From contig JAQXBM010000022.1 in the NCBI GenBank assembly GCA_029252405.1, forward strand, positions 186,001 through 250,000: 64,000 nucleotides of DNA, written 5' to 3'. This document shows positions 16,713 through 25,766 of this stretch, piece after piece (position 1 is the first letter of the stretch; every line of letters starts with the position of its first letter). The notes beneath the pieces are model-generated. The model was not told the DNA's origin and made no database searches. It saw only the letters and a program-made list of their open reading frames with translations. The position numbers were made by a program, and so were the translations under genes. The stretch is from Crocinitomicaceae bacterium (lineage in GTDB: Bacteria > Bacteroidota > Bacteroidia > Flavobacteriales_D > Crocinitomicaceae).

Positions 16713-17564
16713 TTACTTCACTTTCTTGCTCCACTCTTGGATGGATTCTGTATTCATTTTTACGTAATTGTCGTAGTTCGCTTCTTTAGCAGCTGCCAAT
16801 GAAAGCTTCGCAGTTGAAATTGCCTCTTTGTATTGACCTAATTCTGCTTGAATCAATGCTTTTCTTCGCAAGTACCAGAATGGATCATCTCCACGCATTT
16901 CCAACGCTGTGTTGATGTATTCCAACGCAGTGTTCATTTCCATTTTCTGTGACAAGTAGAAATCTGCCGCTTTGTAGTAATCTCCAGCGCTTGGTCCAGC
17001 CATTGTCTTTTTAATGTCAGCCATAACTGCTTCAGTCGTTGTAACTGAGAATGCCGCAACCGCTTTCACCTTATCCCAAGAGAAAGTCAACTCAGCACCA
17101 TCCATTTGCACATTGTCAATTCCAACTGTAAACGATTCAGTAACTGAAGACATTTTGCTAACAACTGCAGTTGTTTGTAACGCTACGTTTTCTTCCTTCC
17201 AGTCTTCTGGAGTTCCCCAGTTTTCAGTGTCAGTGTAGAAATAAACATCCCATGACTTCCCGTTCTTTGGAGTCGTGAAAATCGCGTACGTTCCAGCTTC
17301 CAATGTATCTTTTCCGAAGATGAGAGAATTGTCTACTGTGATCATCGTGTTTTTGTTTGCACCAGTTCGCCACATTTTGTCGTAAGGAACGAGTTCACCA
17401 AAAATCACACGGTCTCTTTTCGCTGGACGTGAATATTCAACAGTTACTTCTGTAAGTCCCACTGTTTGCCATGCCTTTGCTGCTGGACTCGGTTGTGGAG
17501 TTTTGATTTGTGCTGTAAGTGAGAAACTTCCCAAACACAAAAGTGCAATCATTATCTTTTTCAT
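16713..17564 (-). CDS. DUF2911 protein with TPR-like C-terminus
   Basis: A 283-residue exported protein. Signal peptide at residues 1-18 (ending LTAQ). Residues about 20-170 carry the DUF2911 pattern: VTVEYSRPAKRDRVIFGELVPYDKMWRTGANKNT, KDTLEAGTYAIFTTPKNGKSWDVYFY and LTFSWDKVKA. Residues about 190-283 form TPR-like helices (AADFYLSQKMEMNTALEYINTALEM, EAISTAKLSLAAAKEAN). DUF2911 proteins are abundant in Bacteroidota and periplasmic or outer-membrane associated, but no biochemical function is established. A TAATTTTG element lies at 17592-17599 on the minus strand, 28 bases upstream of the ATG. Confidence 0.88.
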   Translation of the reverse strand: MKKIMIALLCLGSFSLTAQIKTPQPSPAAKAWQTVGLTEVTVEYSRPAKRDRVIFGELVPYDKMWRTGANKNTMITVDNSLIFGKDTLEAGTYAIFTTPKNGKSWDVYFYTDTENWGTPEDWKEENVALQTTAVVSKMSSVTESFTVGIDNVQMDGAELTFSWDKVKAVAAFSVTTTEAVMADIKKTMAGPSAGDYYKAADFYLSQKMEMNTALEYINTALEMRGDDPFWYLRRKALIQAELGQYKEAISTAKLSLAAAKEANYDNYVKMNTESIQEWSKKVK

Positions 17565-17591
17565 AATCTCTAAATTTCAAATTCGTGAGCC

Positions 17592-17599
17592 CAAAATTA
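17592..17599 (-). promoter_or_regulatory. Putative -7 element of the DUF2911 gene
   Basis: On the minus strand TAATTTTG matches TAnnTTTG, 28 bases before the ATG at 17564. No convincing -33 TTG is present at the usual distance, so this is a motif call only. Confidence 0.4.
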
Positions 17600-17744
17600 A
17601 CGAAACTAAAGTGTTTATTCGGCTGATTATTAGAGGAATTCTGATAATTTCGAGGTATATCTCTGTAAATTAAGTGTTTAACAATTGCCTTTTCACGTTA
17701 AACAATTATTCAGTAGATTTGAATTCAATTAAATTTAGTCAGTC

Positions 17745-20192
17745 TTGAAACGATTCTTATTATTCTTTTTTACGACAATCACTTTATCATCTTTTGCAAA
17801 CGAAGGAAGTGGAGAGATTTTTGTCAACTTACAGAAACTGCACTCTCTCAAACGCGTGTTGTACGTGGCTGCGCATCCTGATGATGAGAATACACGAGCA
17901 TTGGCTTGGTTTTCTCTGGGTGAAAAAGCTGAGACGGCTTATTTTTCCCTGACACGTGGAGATGGAGGTCAGAATTTGATCGGGAATGAGTTGAGTGAAG
18001 AGCTCGGAGTTTTGAGAACGCAGGAATTGCTCGCAGCACGATCTCACGATGGAGCAAAACAATACTTCTCACGCGCCGTTGACTTCGGTTATTCGAAATC
18101 CGCTGAGGAATCGTTTGAGCTTTGGGGAAGAGAAATTTTGCTTTCAGATTTAGTGTTGATCATTCGAAAATTCAAACCTGAAGTTATTGTTACGCGCTTT
18201 CCACCGGACGAACGGGCTGGACACGGACATCATACGGCTTCGGCATTATTGGCGATTGAAGCGTTCGAAAAAGCAGCAGATAAATCCTACGAACCGAATC
18301 AAGTGAAAGAATACGGGACATGGCAATCGACTTCAATTTATTGGAATACGTCATATTGGTGGGATGAAAACATCAAGGGCATGGCGGAAGGCGATCCGAA
18401 TTATTTGATTACTGATATCGGTGGTTACAATGCGCAATTGGGAATGTCCTACAATGAGGTTGGGACTTTGGCGCGTAGTGAACACAAATGCCAAGGATTT
18501 GGAGGAATTATTGAACGCGGTAGTCGTGTGGAGTACTTCAAGCATATGGCAGGTGAAAAACTTACGGGGTCTTTCTTTGAAAAGTCAAAAGAGTCGTGGT
18601 CCAAAATGGGCGACAAACAACTGGAAAAGGACTTTCAAGATGCAATAAACTCCTTTGATTTCATTGATGTTTCTAAAAACGTTCCGCGATTAATAAAGAT
18701 TTTGAAAGGGTTGAAACAACTGCCTTCGTCATATATCGTAGATGAAAAGATTTCACGCTGTGAGACGATCATCAAAGATTGTTTGGGATTGCACGCTGAA
18801 TTAGTGGGCGATCAATTCTCGTTTACACAAGGCGACAACCTTACATTGAAAGCGAATTTGATCAATCGTTCTGGTTTGGACCTTAAATTATCCAAAGTTG
18901 AATTGAGTACGGGTGAAACACAAACTGTGGATTCAGTATTGCTTTTGAATGATCGTTTTGAATTGCAATTGACATCCAATGGAAATACAGAAATTTCTAA
19001 TCCTTATTGGTTGAATGCACCTTTCACAACGTTGTTTGAAGTAAAAGATCCAGCTAATTTGTGCGCACCAGAAAGTCGACCGAGCATCACTGCACGATTT
19101 ACAATTATGGTGGATGGCGAAGCCTTCGGGATGACCATTCCAGCAACATACAAATGGCGCGATCCTTCTTACGGAGAAAGACGCCGACCATTTATTTCCA
19201 CACCCGATTTCACAGCAAGTTTTGAGCAGAAGCAACTGTTGATGAAGGCTGGAGATCGAAAAGAAGTTCGAATTAAAGTCAAGAATTTCAGAGATAGTTT
19301 GGACACGAAGTTCACGCTCAACGTACCAGAAGGCTGGAGAGTGAAACCTCAAGAATTTGACGTTTCGTTCAAGTCTAAGCATGCTGAGGAATGGCTGACA
19401 TTTACGATTCAAACTGGTGACAATCCACAATCAGGAACTGTGATGGTTTCGGATTCGGATGGAAATCCACTCATGAATTATAAAGAAATTGCCTACGATC
19501 ACATTCCAACCCAAGCCTTATTCCGCAAAGCGACAATGGAATGCAAAGTGTTGGACGCAAAGATCAATGAAGGAAGAATCGCCTACATCAAAGGTGTAGA
19601 AGATGCCGTTCCTCAAGCGATTGAGCAATTAGGTTTCACAGTGGATTTATTCGAAGTGAAAGATATCCCAAGCATCGACTTTAGCAAGTACCAAACGGTC
19701 GTATTGGGGATTCGAATTTACAACGTACACCCTGAGTTATTCAATTACACGAACCAATTGAACTCGTACGTTGAGAACGGCGGAAACTTGGTGATGCAAT
19801 ACAATACCGCTTCTCGATCGATCAGAGAGAAGAAGTTCGGGCCCGTTCCCTTTGAGTTATCTCGAAACAGGGTAACGGAAGAAGATGCGGTAGTGACTTT
19901 CTTAGCGCCGGATCATCAAATCATGACGTCACCTAACGCAATCACAAAAGCCGATTTCGATAATTGGGTGCAAGAGCGAGGGTTGTATTTCGCCAATAAC
20001 TGGGACGAAAACTATACACCACTTTTCTCTTGGGCTGATAAAGGAGAAGATGCTCAAACAGGAGCACTCATTGTCACGAAATACGGAAAAGGACAGTTTG
20101 TTTATTCAGGAATTTCCTTCTTCAGAGAATTGCCAAATGGTGTCATTGGCGCGTACAGATTATTCGCAAACATCTTAAGCTATCAGCCATGA
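17745..20192 (+). CDS. PIG-L/LmbE-family deacetylase, large secreted form
   Basis: An 815-residue protein starting at TTG. Signal peptide at residues 1-18. The PIG-L zinc site is AAHPDDENT (H44, D46, D47) with the second element ERAGHGHHTAS (H160, H162, H163). These metallo-amidohydrolases remove N-acetyl groups from GlcNAc-type substrates. After the catalytic domain (about 30-290) come Ig/NEW3-like beta regions (about 350-620) and a C-terminal class-I-amidotransferase-like domain (about 630-815). This long multidomain form is exported, unlike the small cytosolic deacetylases. Its stop overlaps the start of a microprotein gene (ATGA), which in turn overlaps a sodium:solute symporter gene. A linked cleave-and-import role is inference. 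Confidence 0.86.
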   Translation: MKRFLLFFFTTITLSSFANEGSGEIFVNLQKLHSLKRVLYVAAHPDDENTRALAWFSLGEKAETAYFSLTRGDGGQNLIGNELSEELGVLRTQELLAARSHDGAKQYFSRAVDFGYSKSAEESFELWGREILLSDLVLIIRKFKPEVIVTRFPPDERAGHGHHTASALLAIEAFEKAADKSYEPNQVKEYGTWQSTSIYWNTSYWWDENIKGMAEGDPNYLITDIGGYNAQLGMSYNEVGTLARSEHKCQGFGGIIERGSRVEYFKHMAGEKLTGSFFEKSKESWSKMGDKQLEKDFQDAINSFDFIDVSKNVPRLIKILKGLKQLPSSYIVDEKISRCETIIKDCLGLHAELVGDQFSFTQGDNLTLKANLINRSGLDLKLSKVELSTGETQTVDSVLLLNDRFELQLTSNGNTEISNPYWLNAPFTTLFEVKDPANLCAPESRPSITARFTIMVDGEAFGMTIPATYKWRDPSYGERRRPFISTPDFTASFEQKQLLMKAGDRKEVRIKVKNFRDSLDTKFTLNVPEGWRVKPQEFDVSFKSKHAEEWLTFTIQTGDNPQSGTVMVSDSDGNPLMNYKEIAYDHIPTQALFRKATMECKVLDAKINEGRIAYIKGVEDAVPQAIEQLGFTVDLFEVKDIPSIDFSKYQTVVLGIRIYNVHPELFNYTNQLNSYVENGGNLVMQYNTASRSIREKKFGPVPFELSRNRVTEEDAVVTFLAPDHQIMTSPNAITKADFDNWVQERGLYFANNWDENYTPLFSWADKGEDAQTGALIVTKYGKGQFVYSGISFFRELPNGVIGAYRLFANILSYQP

Positions 20193-20302
20193 GCGAGGAA
20201 AAAGACGGAACGAATTGGACGGCGTGGTACATCGGATTGATGTTGTTCCTGCTCATTCAAATTATCGTGTATTTATTGATCACTAATTATTACGCCAAAT
20301 GA
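20189..20302 (+). CDS. 37-residue single-pass membrane microprotein
   Basis: The short open frame starts at an ATG overlapping the TGA of the deacetylase gene (ATGA, 20189-20192) and ends with a TGA overlapping the ATG of the symporter gene (ATGA, 20299-20302). It encodes a charged N-terminus (MSEEKDGTNWT) followed by one hydrophobic helix of about 20 residues (residues about 13-32) and a short tail, NYYAK. The exact four-base overlaps on both sides and the clean transmembrane segment strongly favour a real gene. By position it could be an accessory subunit of the symporter, like other small subunits of secondary transporters. No homologue is recognised with certainty. Confidence 0.7.
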   Translation: MSEEKDGTNWTAWYIGLMLFLLIQIIVYLLITNYYAK

Positions 20303-22017
20303 GTTTAATCGATTGGTTGGTATTGATGGGTACGCTCGCGTTAATCGTTGGGTACGGAACTTGGAAGACGCGCAAAAACAGCAATCTTCAGAGTTATCTC
20401 AAAGGAAATAATTCTGAAAACTGGGCAACGATTGGTCTATCGATCATGGCGACGCAAGCCAGCGCGATTACCTTTCTTTCGACCCCAGGTCAGGCCTACG
20501 AAAGTGGAATGGGCTTCGTGCAGTTCTATTTTGGTTTGCCCTTGGCGATGATCGTTATTTCGATCTTTTTCCTACCCGTCTATTATCGACTGAAAGTCTA
20601 CACGGCATATCAATATTTAGAGCAACGTTTTGATGTGAAGGTGCGTTCATTCACTGCCTTTTTATTCCTAGCGTCTCGTGGATTGGCGGCAGGAATTACC
20701 ATCTACGCCCCTTCAATTATCCTTTCAACCATTCTAGGATGGAACTTGCAACTAACCTGTTTACTCATTGGAGGACTCGTAATTATTTACACTGTTTCAG
20801 GCGGAAGTAGAGCGGTTTCTCTGACTCAGAAATGGCAAATGGGAATCATTATGGCGGGGATGTTCTTTGCGCTATACTATGTGGTAGGAAGTTTCCCAGA
20901 GAACATTGGTTTCATGGACGGCGTCGACATTGCTGGAAGCTTGGGTAAAATGGAAATCATTGACTTGAGCCCTGACCTAAGTAATCGCTACACCTTACTT
21001 TCCGGATTAACAGGTGGATTCTTCTTATTCGTTTCATATTTCGGAACGGATCAATCACAAGTTCAGCGTTATTTAGGAGGTAAATCTTTGAAAGAATCGA
21101 GAATGGGATTGATGTTCAACGGTCTACTCAAAATCCCAATGCAGTTCTTCATATTAATTGTTGGGGTGATGGTATTCGTATCGTTTCAATTCAACAGGCC
21201 ACCGATTGTTTTCAATCCAGTTACCGTTGAAATGACGGCTGAGCAGCAACTTGAATTGGATGCTATCGAAGCGGAATACGATGTTGTTTTCGAAGAGAAA
21301 AGATCCTTGCTCAAAGATTTCAAAAGTCCAGAGAAGAGTGCAGAGAATACGATGATTCAGAACTTGCAAATTGAACAGGATTCATTGCGCCAAAGCTATA
21401 AGTCGACCTTGATGAAAATTGATCCTGATTTCGAGGAGAAAGATTCAGATTATATCTTCTTGACCTTCATTCTTAATTACCTTCCGCATGGACTGATCGG
21501 ATTATTGCTCGCGGTGATTTTCTCGGCGGCAATGTCGTCTACGGCAGGTGAATTGAACGCGCTCGCAGCCACTACGACCATCGATTATTACAAGAAATTC
21601 TGGTCGAAATCTGATGATGAAAAGAAAGACCTTCGCGTAAGTAAAATGTTGACAGTGGCTTGGGGATTACTCGCCATATTAATCGCACTCACCGCAGGAA
21701 TGTTCGAGAATTTAATTCAACTCGTGAATATTCTTGGGTCCTTGTTCTACGGAACGATTCTGGGAATCTTCCTCTTGGCATTGTTCTTCAAAAAGACGCA
21801 CGCGACTGCCGCTTTGATTGGAGGTTTGGTGGCGCAGATTACCGTTTTGTCAGTTCACCTCTTGAAAACGTACGAAATCATCGATATCGGCTATTTGATG
21901 TACAACTTCATTGGTTGTGCTGTGGTAATTTTGGTTGGACTGATTGTTCAGATGATGATTGGAAACAAGAACGAAGACACATCAATAATCGATAGTAGCG
22001 ATTCCTTGAATGAATAG
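20299..22017 (+). CDS. Sodium:solute symporter (SSS family)
   Basis: A 572-residue inner-membrane transporter with about 13 helices. Family landmarks are WATIGLSIMATQASAITFLSTPGQAYESG near the N-terminus (unwound TM1/Na+ site region), the central GGFFLFVSYFGTDQSQVQRYLGGKS, and AVIFSAAMSSTAGELNALAATTTIDYYK, which carries the conserved Ser/Thr-rich Na+ site of TM8. An unusually long charged insert (residues about 308-385, rich in Glu, Lys and Asp) separates two helices and is probably cytoplasmic. The substrate is unknown. Translation is coupled to the upstream microprotein and deacetylase, so a sugar or amino-sugar product of the deacetylase is one possible substrate (inference). Confidence 0.88.
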   Translation: MSLIDWLVLMGTLALIVGYGTWKTRKNSNLQSYLKGNNSENWATIGLSIMATQASAITFLSTPGQAYESGMGFVQFYFGLPLAMIVISIFFLPVYYRLKVYTAYQYLEQRFDVKVRSFTAFLFLASRGLAAGITIYAPSIILSTILGWNLQLTCLLIGGLVIIYTVSGGSRAVSLTQKWQMGIIMAGMFFALYYVVGSFPENIGFMDGVDIAGSLGKMEIIDLSPDLSNRYTLLSGLTGGFFLFVSYFGTDQSQVQRYLGGKSLKESRMGLMFNGLLKIPMQFFILIVGVMVFVSFQFNRPPIVFNPVTVEMTAEQQLELDAIEAEYDVVFEEKRSLLKDFKSPEKSAENTMIQNLQIEQDSLRQSYKSTLMKIDPDFEEKDSDYIFLTFILNYLPHGLIGLLLAVIFSAAMSSTAGELNALAATTTIDYYKKFWSKSDDEKKDLRVSKMLTVAWGLLAILIALTAGMFENLIQLVNILGSLFYGTILGIFLLALFFKKTHATAALIGGLVAQITVLSVHLLKTYEIIDIGYLMYNFIGCAVVILVGLIVQMMIGNKNEDTSIIDSSDSLNE

Positions 22018-22088
22018 TTTTATGATGGAAACGAAGCGAAAGTACTCTCCACTATTTTCTTAATTTTAGTATTAAATCGAATTAGACA

Positions 22089-23126
22089 ATGATTGTATCC
22101 AAGAACTTTGTGACCGCAAGGACGCTGTTTTTCACGCTTGCGCGCATAAGAATTTTGATAGGTTTCACGATCGTAATCGCAGTGCTGTATCACTTCGAAT
22201 TAATCAAGGTGAACCTACCGTGGCTTCCACTTTCTGTGATCGGTACCGCTGTAGCATTTTATGTTGGTTTCAAAAACAACCAATCGTATGACCGTTTATG
22301 GGAAGCCCGTAAAATTTGGGGAGGAATTGTCAATGACAGTCGAACTTGGGGTATGATGGTTGACGGGTATGTTTCCAACTTGCATGCTGAAAACAAAAAG
22401 ACCGAAGAAGAATTACATGAAATCAAGCAGGGTTTAGTTTACAGGCATATTGCATGGCTCTATCAACACAGAAGACAACTCTTGGTGCCTACACCTTGGG
22501 AACATGTGAGTCAGAAAACGAAACGCGGGGAGAGTCTGCAAAGAACAATTCAAAAAAGGGGGGCTGGTTTGTTCGATCGACAAAACGGTCAAGTCGACAT
22601 GGAACATTTCCTTGATTCTGAGGAATTCGAGCGAATTTCAAAACATAAAAACTCTGCGACGCAACTCATCAATGAGCAGTCAAGAGTGCTAAGTCAATTG
22701 AGAGAAGAAGGAGTGATTGATGATTTCCGACACATGGAAATGGAAAATGTTCTTAAGAGCTTTTACACCCTGCAAGGAAAGAATGAGCGAATCAAGAAAT
22801 TTCCACTGCCGAGGCAGTACGCCAACATGAGTCGAATTTTCGTCTTCATTTTCATGGCACTTTTGCCCTTCAGCATGTTGCCAGCACTGATGGCAGAAGC
22901 CGGAGATTATGGACTGTTAATCGGTGTTCCTGTTACCATACTCATCGCTTGGGTGTATTTCATGATGGAGGCGGTAGGCGATTTTTCTGAGAATCCCTTT
23001 CAGGGCGTTTTATGGGATATCCCCATGTTGTCGCTTTGTAGAACGATAGAAATTGATTTGCGCGAAATGCTCAAGGAAACGGATTTGCCGGATCCAGTTC
23101 AAGCACACGATAACACCTTAATGTAG
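22089..23126 (+). CDS. Bestrophin-like anion channel protein, copy 1
   Basis: A 345-residue membrane protein of the bestrophin/UPF0187 family. TM1 is about 20-35 and TM2 about 42-60, then the family block FYVGFKNNQSYDRLWEARKIWGGIVNDSRTWG. A helical cytosolic stretch follows (about 95-235), then two further helices (FVFIFMALLPFSMLPALMA; VTILIAWVYFMMEAVGD) and NPFQGVLWDIPMLSLCRTIEIDLREML. Bacterial members form pentameric channels passing anions or cations. It is followed 8 bases later by a second, clearly paralogous gene, suggesting duplication and perhaps mixed pentamers. Start: ATG at 22089 after aattagaca, with no strong Shine-Dalgarno. Confidence 0.9.
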   Translation: MIVSKNFVTARTLFFTLARIRILIGFTIVIAVLYHFELIKVNLPWLPLSVIGTAVAFYVGFKNNQSYDRLWEARKIWGGIVNDSRTWGMMVDGYVSNLHAENKKTEEELHEIKQGLVYRHIAWLYQHRRQLLVPTPWEHVSQKTKRGESLQRTIQKRGAGLFDRQNGQVDMEHFLDSEEFERISKHKNSATQLINEQSRVLSQLREEGVIDDFRHMEMENVLKSFYTLQGKNERIKKFPLPRQYANMSRIFVFIFMALLPFSMLPALMAEAGDYGLLIGVPVTILIAWVYFMMEAVGDFSENPFQGVLWDIPMLSLCRTIEIDLREMLKETDLPDPVQAHDNTLM

Positions 23127-23134
23127 AGCGCACG

Positions 23135-24169
23135 ATGTTAATAGAAAAAACAATAAAAGCAAGGACGCTCATTATTTGGACATGGTTCAATATAGTGTGG
23201 TTGTTGGCGTTTTCAGGAGCTGTAGCAGCGTTGTACGCTTTTGAACTCATTAAGTTTGAGATCCCTTGGTTACCAGTTTCGGTCATTGCGACGGCAGTAG
23301 CGTTTTACGTCGGTTTCAAGAACAGTCAGGCCTATGATAGAATGTGGGAAGCACGTAAGATTTGGGGAGGAATTGTCAATGATAGTCGATCGTGGGGAAT
23401 GATGGTCGATGGGTACGTTTCGAATCAATTTGCCGAGGATAAACTCAGTGACGAAGAGTTGCAGCAAATCAAAACCCGCCTTATGTATCGACACGTCGCA
23501 TGGTTGTATGCGCATAGAAGTCAATTGCTCATCCCAACTTCTTGGGAACATGTTAGTCAGGGAAAACGTACAGGAAAAGTTGCAAAATACTATCAAGATA
23601 CATTCGGAATTGGATTGGTAGCAGATGAAGCAACAAAGGTCAACTTGGAGAGTTTTCTTCCTAAAGATGAACACGAGCGTTTGATCAATTTTAAGAATAC
23701 TGCAACGCAGATCATCAATGAGCAATCAAGAGATATTCAAGAATTACGAGAAAGAGGATTGATTGATGATTTCCGTCACGTGGAAATGGTGAAAGTCTTG
23801 AGGGGTTTCTACGCGTTGCAAGGAAAAAACGAACGTATCAAGAAGTTTCCTTTGCCTCGACAATATGCCAACATGAGTCGCATTTTCGTGTTTATTCTTG
23901 TCGCACTTTTGCCTTTTAGCATGATGCCAGCCCTTCAAGCAATGGGAGAATGGGCGTTTTGGTTATCTATTCCAGTAACGGCGCTTGTCGGTTGGATTTA
24001 TGTGATGATGGAGTCCATAGGCGATTACACCGAAAACCCCTTTCAAGGAATGGCGAACGATATTCCAATGCTCTCGCTCTGTCGAATTATTGAGATTGAT
24101 TTGCGCGAAATGCTCGGGGAAACAGATTTACCACCAAATGTGGAAGCGAAGAAAGGAATTTTGATGTAG
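23135..24169 (+). CDS. Bestrophin-like anion channel protein, copy 2
   Basis: A 344-residue paralogue of the preceding gene, sharing long blocks: FYVGFKNSQAYDRMWEARK, IWGGIVNDSRSWGMMVDGYV, GKNERIKKFPLPRQYANMS and ENPFQGMANDIPMLSLCR. The two differ mainly in the N-terminal leader, the loop at about residues 140-190 (DTFGIGLVADEATKVNLES here) and the last 12 residues. Nucleotide sequences have diverged widely at third positions, so the duplication is not recent. The 8-base spacing to copy 1 argues for one transcript. Function as in copy 1: oligomeric ion channel in the inner membrane. Confidence 0.9.
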   Translation: MLIEKTIKARTLIIWTWFNIVWLLAFSGAVAALYAFELIKFEIPWLPVSVIATAVAFYVGFKNSQAYDRMWEARKIWGGIVNDSRSWGMMVDGYVSNQFAEDKLSDEELQQIKTRLMYRHVAWLYAHRSQLLIPTSWEHVSQGKRTGKVAKYYQDTFGIGLVADEATKVNLESFLPKDEHERLINFKNTATQIINEQSRDIQELRERGLIDDFRHVEMVKVLRGFYALQGKNERIKKFPLPRQYANMSRIFVFILVALLPFSMMPALQAMGEWAFWLSIPVTALVGWIYVMMESIGDYTENPFQGMANDIPMLSLCRIIEIDLREMLGETDLPPNVEAKKGILM

Positions 24170-24192
24170 TTCGCGTATTGAGAAACGAGTGA

Positions 24193-24612
24193 TTACTCTG
24201 CATCAATCACCTCCATTCCGACGAAATCAGCATCAGCGTGGCCTGCAAAGCGCTTTACAAATGGGCGCGCAAAAACTTGATCACCATTCAGTCGGTAATT
24301 GAAGGTAACTGTTTCTGATCCATCTGAGAAGTTGAATTGGACCGTTTGTTTCATATAAGTCAATGAAGGATCTGTCGTGTAAAGTCGACCACTGATGACC
24401 CATTTATCACCCAGTAAATTCTTTCGTGCACTGATGAATTCGCACTCCACGTAGATTTCGGAAACGAGTTCACGAATTTGTTCCTTTTCATCCAACCCAG
24501 TCTTTTCAAGGAATTCCTTTTTGGTATCGTTGGATGCCGTGTAATAGAAAATCGTACCACCGACAACAAGAATGATTGTGATTAGACCAATAATATAGAC
24601 TATACTTTTCAT
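24193..24612 (-). CDS. Single-pass membrane protein of unknown function
   Basis: A 139-residue protein with an N-terminal hydrophobic helix (residues about 4-24) that acts as anchor or uncleaved signal, followed by a charged helix (NDTKKEFLEKTGLDEKEQIRELVSEI) and a beta-rich domain of about 80 residues (LLGDKWVISGRLYT...QTVQFNFSDGSETVTFNYRLNGDQVFARPFVK). It was not matched to a named family. It is convergent with the bestrophin pair, whose stop is only 23 bases away, and no terminator hairpin is obvious between them. Confidence 0.6.
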   Translation of the reverse strand: MKSIVYIIGLITIILVVGGTIFYYTASNDTKKEFLEKTGLDEKEQIRELVSEIYVECEFISARKNLLGDKWVISGRLYTTDPSLTYMKQTVQFNFSDGSETVTFNYRLNGDQVFARPFVKRFAGHADADFVGMEVIDAE

Positions 24613-24762
24613 AGCGGGAATTTCATCTTACTCAAAGATAACTAAAAGGTGAATGCGAAGAATAACCAAAAAGTATACACTATTTGAAATTACGTTTAAG
24701 AGTTTTGGCCTTCCCTGTGCCGACCTTTGTCTCATTCTTCTTAATCACAAAAACAAATAAAG

Positions 24763-25713
24763 ATGAGCACGAACAAATTTGGAAAACAAGGCTGGACGCC
24801 AAAAAGAATAGAGGATTTAACTGGTAAGACTTTCGTCATAACTGGAACTACTAGCGGTACAGGATTCGAAGCAGCGAAAATACTGTTGTCAAAAGGGGCA
24901 AAAGTGGTGATGCTCAACCGTAATCCACAAAAATCGGAGGACACAATCGCAAGGTTGAAACAAGAACTTGGCAATGAAATAGATGTATCCAATATCCGTA
25001 TGGATTTGGCGCAACAAGCTTCAGTTAGAAAAGCAGCGGAGGAGGTACTAAAAACAGTTCCTCAAATCGATGCTTTAATGTTGAACGCTGCCATCGCTCA
25101 AGTGCCACAACAAACGTTAACGGTTGATGGTTTTGAAAGTCAACTCGGTGTGAACCATTACGGCAACTTCTTGCTACAAGCGCTACTTTATCCTCGAATT
25201 GAAGAATCGAAAGGGCGAATTGTGACGGTAGGAAGTATGGGATACAATTTGGGCATTAAAACCATCCAGTTTGATGATATGAACTGGGATGAGAAATACA
25301 GTCCAAACGGTGTGTACAGCCAAAGCAAATTGGCCCAGATAATGACTGTTTACGAATTGCAGGAGAAACAAAAGAAAGCAAGTAAAACTGATGTGAAAAC
25401 GTATGCATGTCACCCTGGTGCTTCCAGTACATCGTTAATTAAAACGAGTGGTAGTTTATTGACGCGGTTCATATGGCAAATAATGAAATTGACTCCAATG
25501 GTGCAATCCGCAGAGAAAGGAGCGTATCCTGAATTGATGTGTGCTACAGAACCAGACTTGGATCAAGAGGCTTTTTATGGTCCTACTGGTCGAAATTATT
25601 GGACAGGGCCCGTTGGCGAATGCAAGTTGGAGCCTCATGCAAAGGACAAAGCGGTAATGGAAAAGCTATGGGATTTATCAGAAAAGGAAACGGGAGTTCA
25701 ATGGAATTTTTAA
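24763..25713 (+). CDS. Short-chain dehydrogenase/reductase
   Basis: A 316-residue cytosolic oxidoreductase of the classical SDR type. The cofactor motif TGTTSGTGFEAAK (residues about 27-39) is the TGxxxGxG loop, followed by VVMLNRNPQKSE, whose Arg/Asn favour NADP(H). The strand LMLNAAIAQ corresponds to NNAG. The catalytic Ser is in VTVGSMGY and the YxxxK pair is in VYSQSKLAQ (residues about 185-193). Overall layout resembles retinol or protochlorophyllide-reductase-like SDRs. The substrate is unknown. An AraC regulator gene starts 53 bases downstream and may control it. Confidence 0.9.
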   Translation: MSTNKFGKQGWTPKRIEDLTGKTFVITGTTSGTGFEAAKILLSKGAKVVMLNRNPQKSEDTIARLKQELGNEIDVSNIRMDLAQQASVRKAAEEVLKTVPQIDALMLNAAIAQVPQQTLTVDGFESQLGVNHYGNFLLQALLYPRIEESKGRIVTVGSMGYNLGIKTIQFDDMNWDEKYSPNGVYSQSKLAQIMTVYELQEKQKKASKTDVKTYACHPGASSTSLIKTSGSLLTRFIWQIMKLTPMVQSAEKGAYPELMCATEPDLDQEAFYGPTGRNYWTGPVGECKLEPHAKDKAVMEKLWDLSEKETGVQWNF

Positions 25714-25766
25714 TTTAAAACGGAACAAGAACGCAATGATTCGTACATTTAAATACAGCAATTAGA

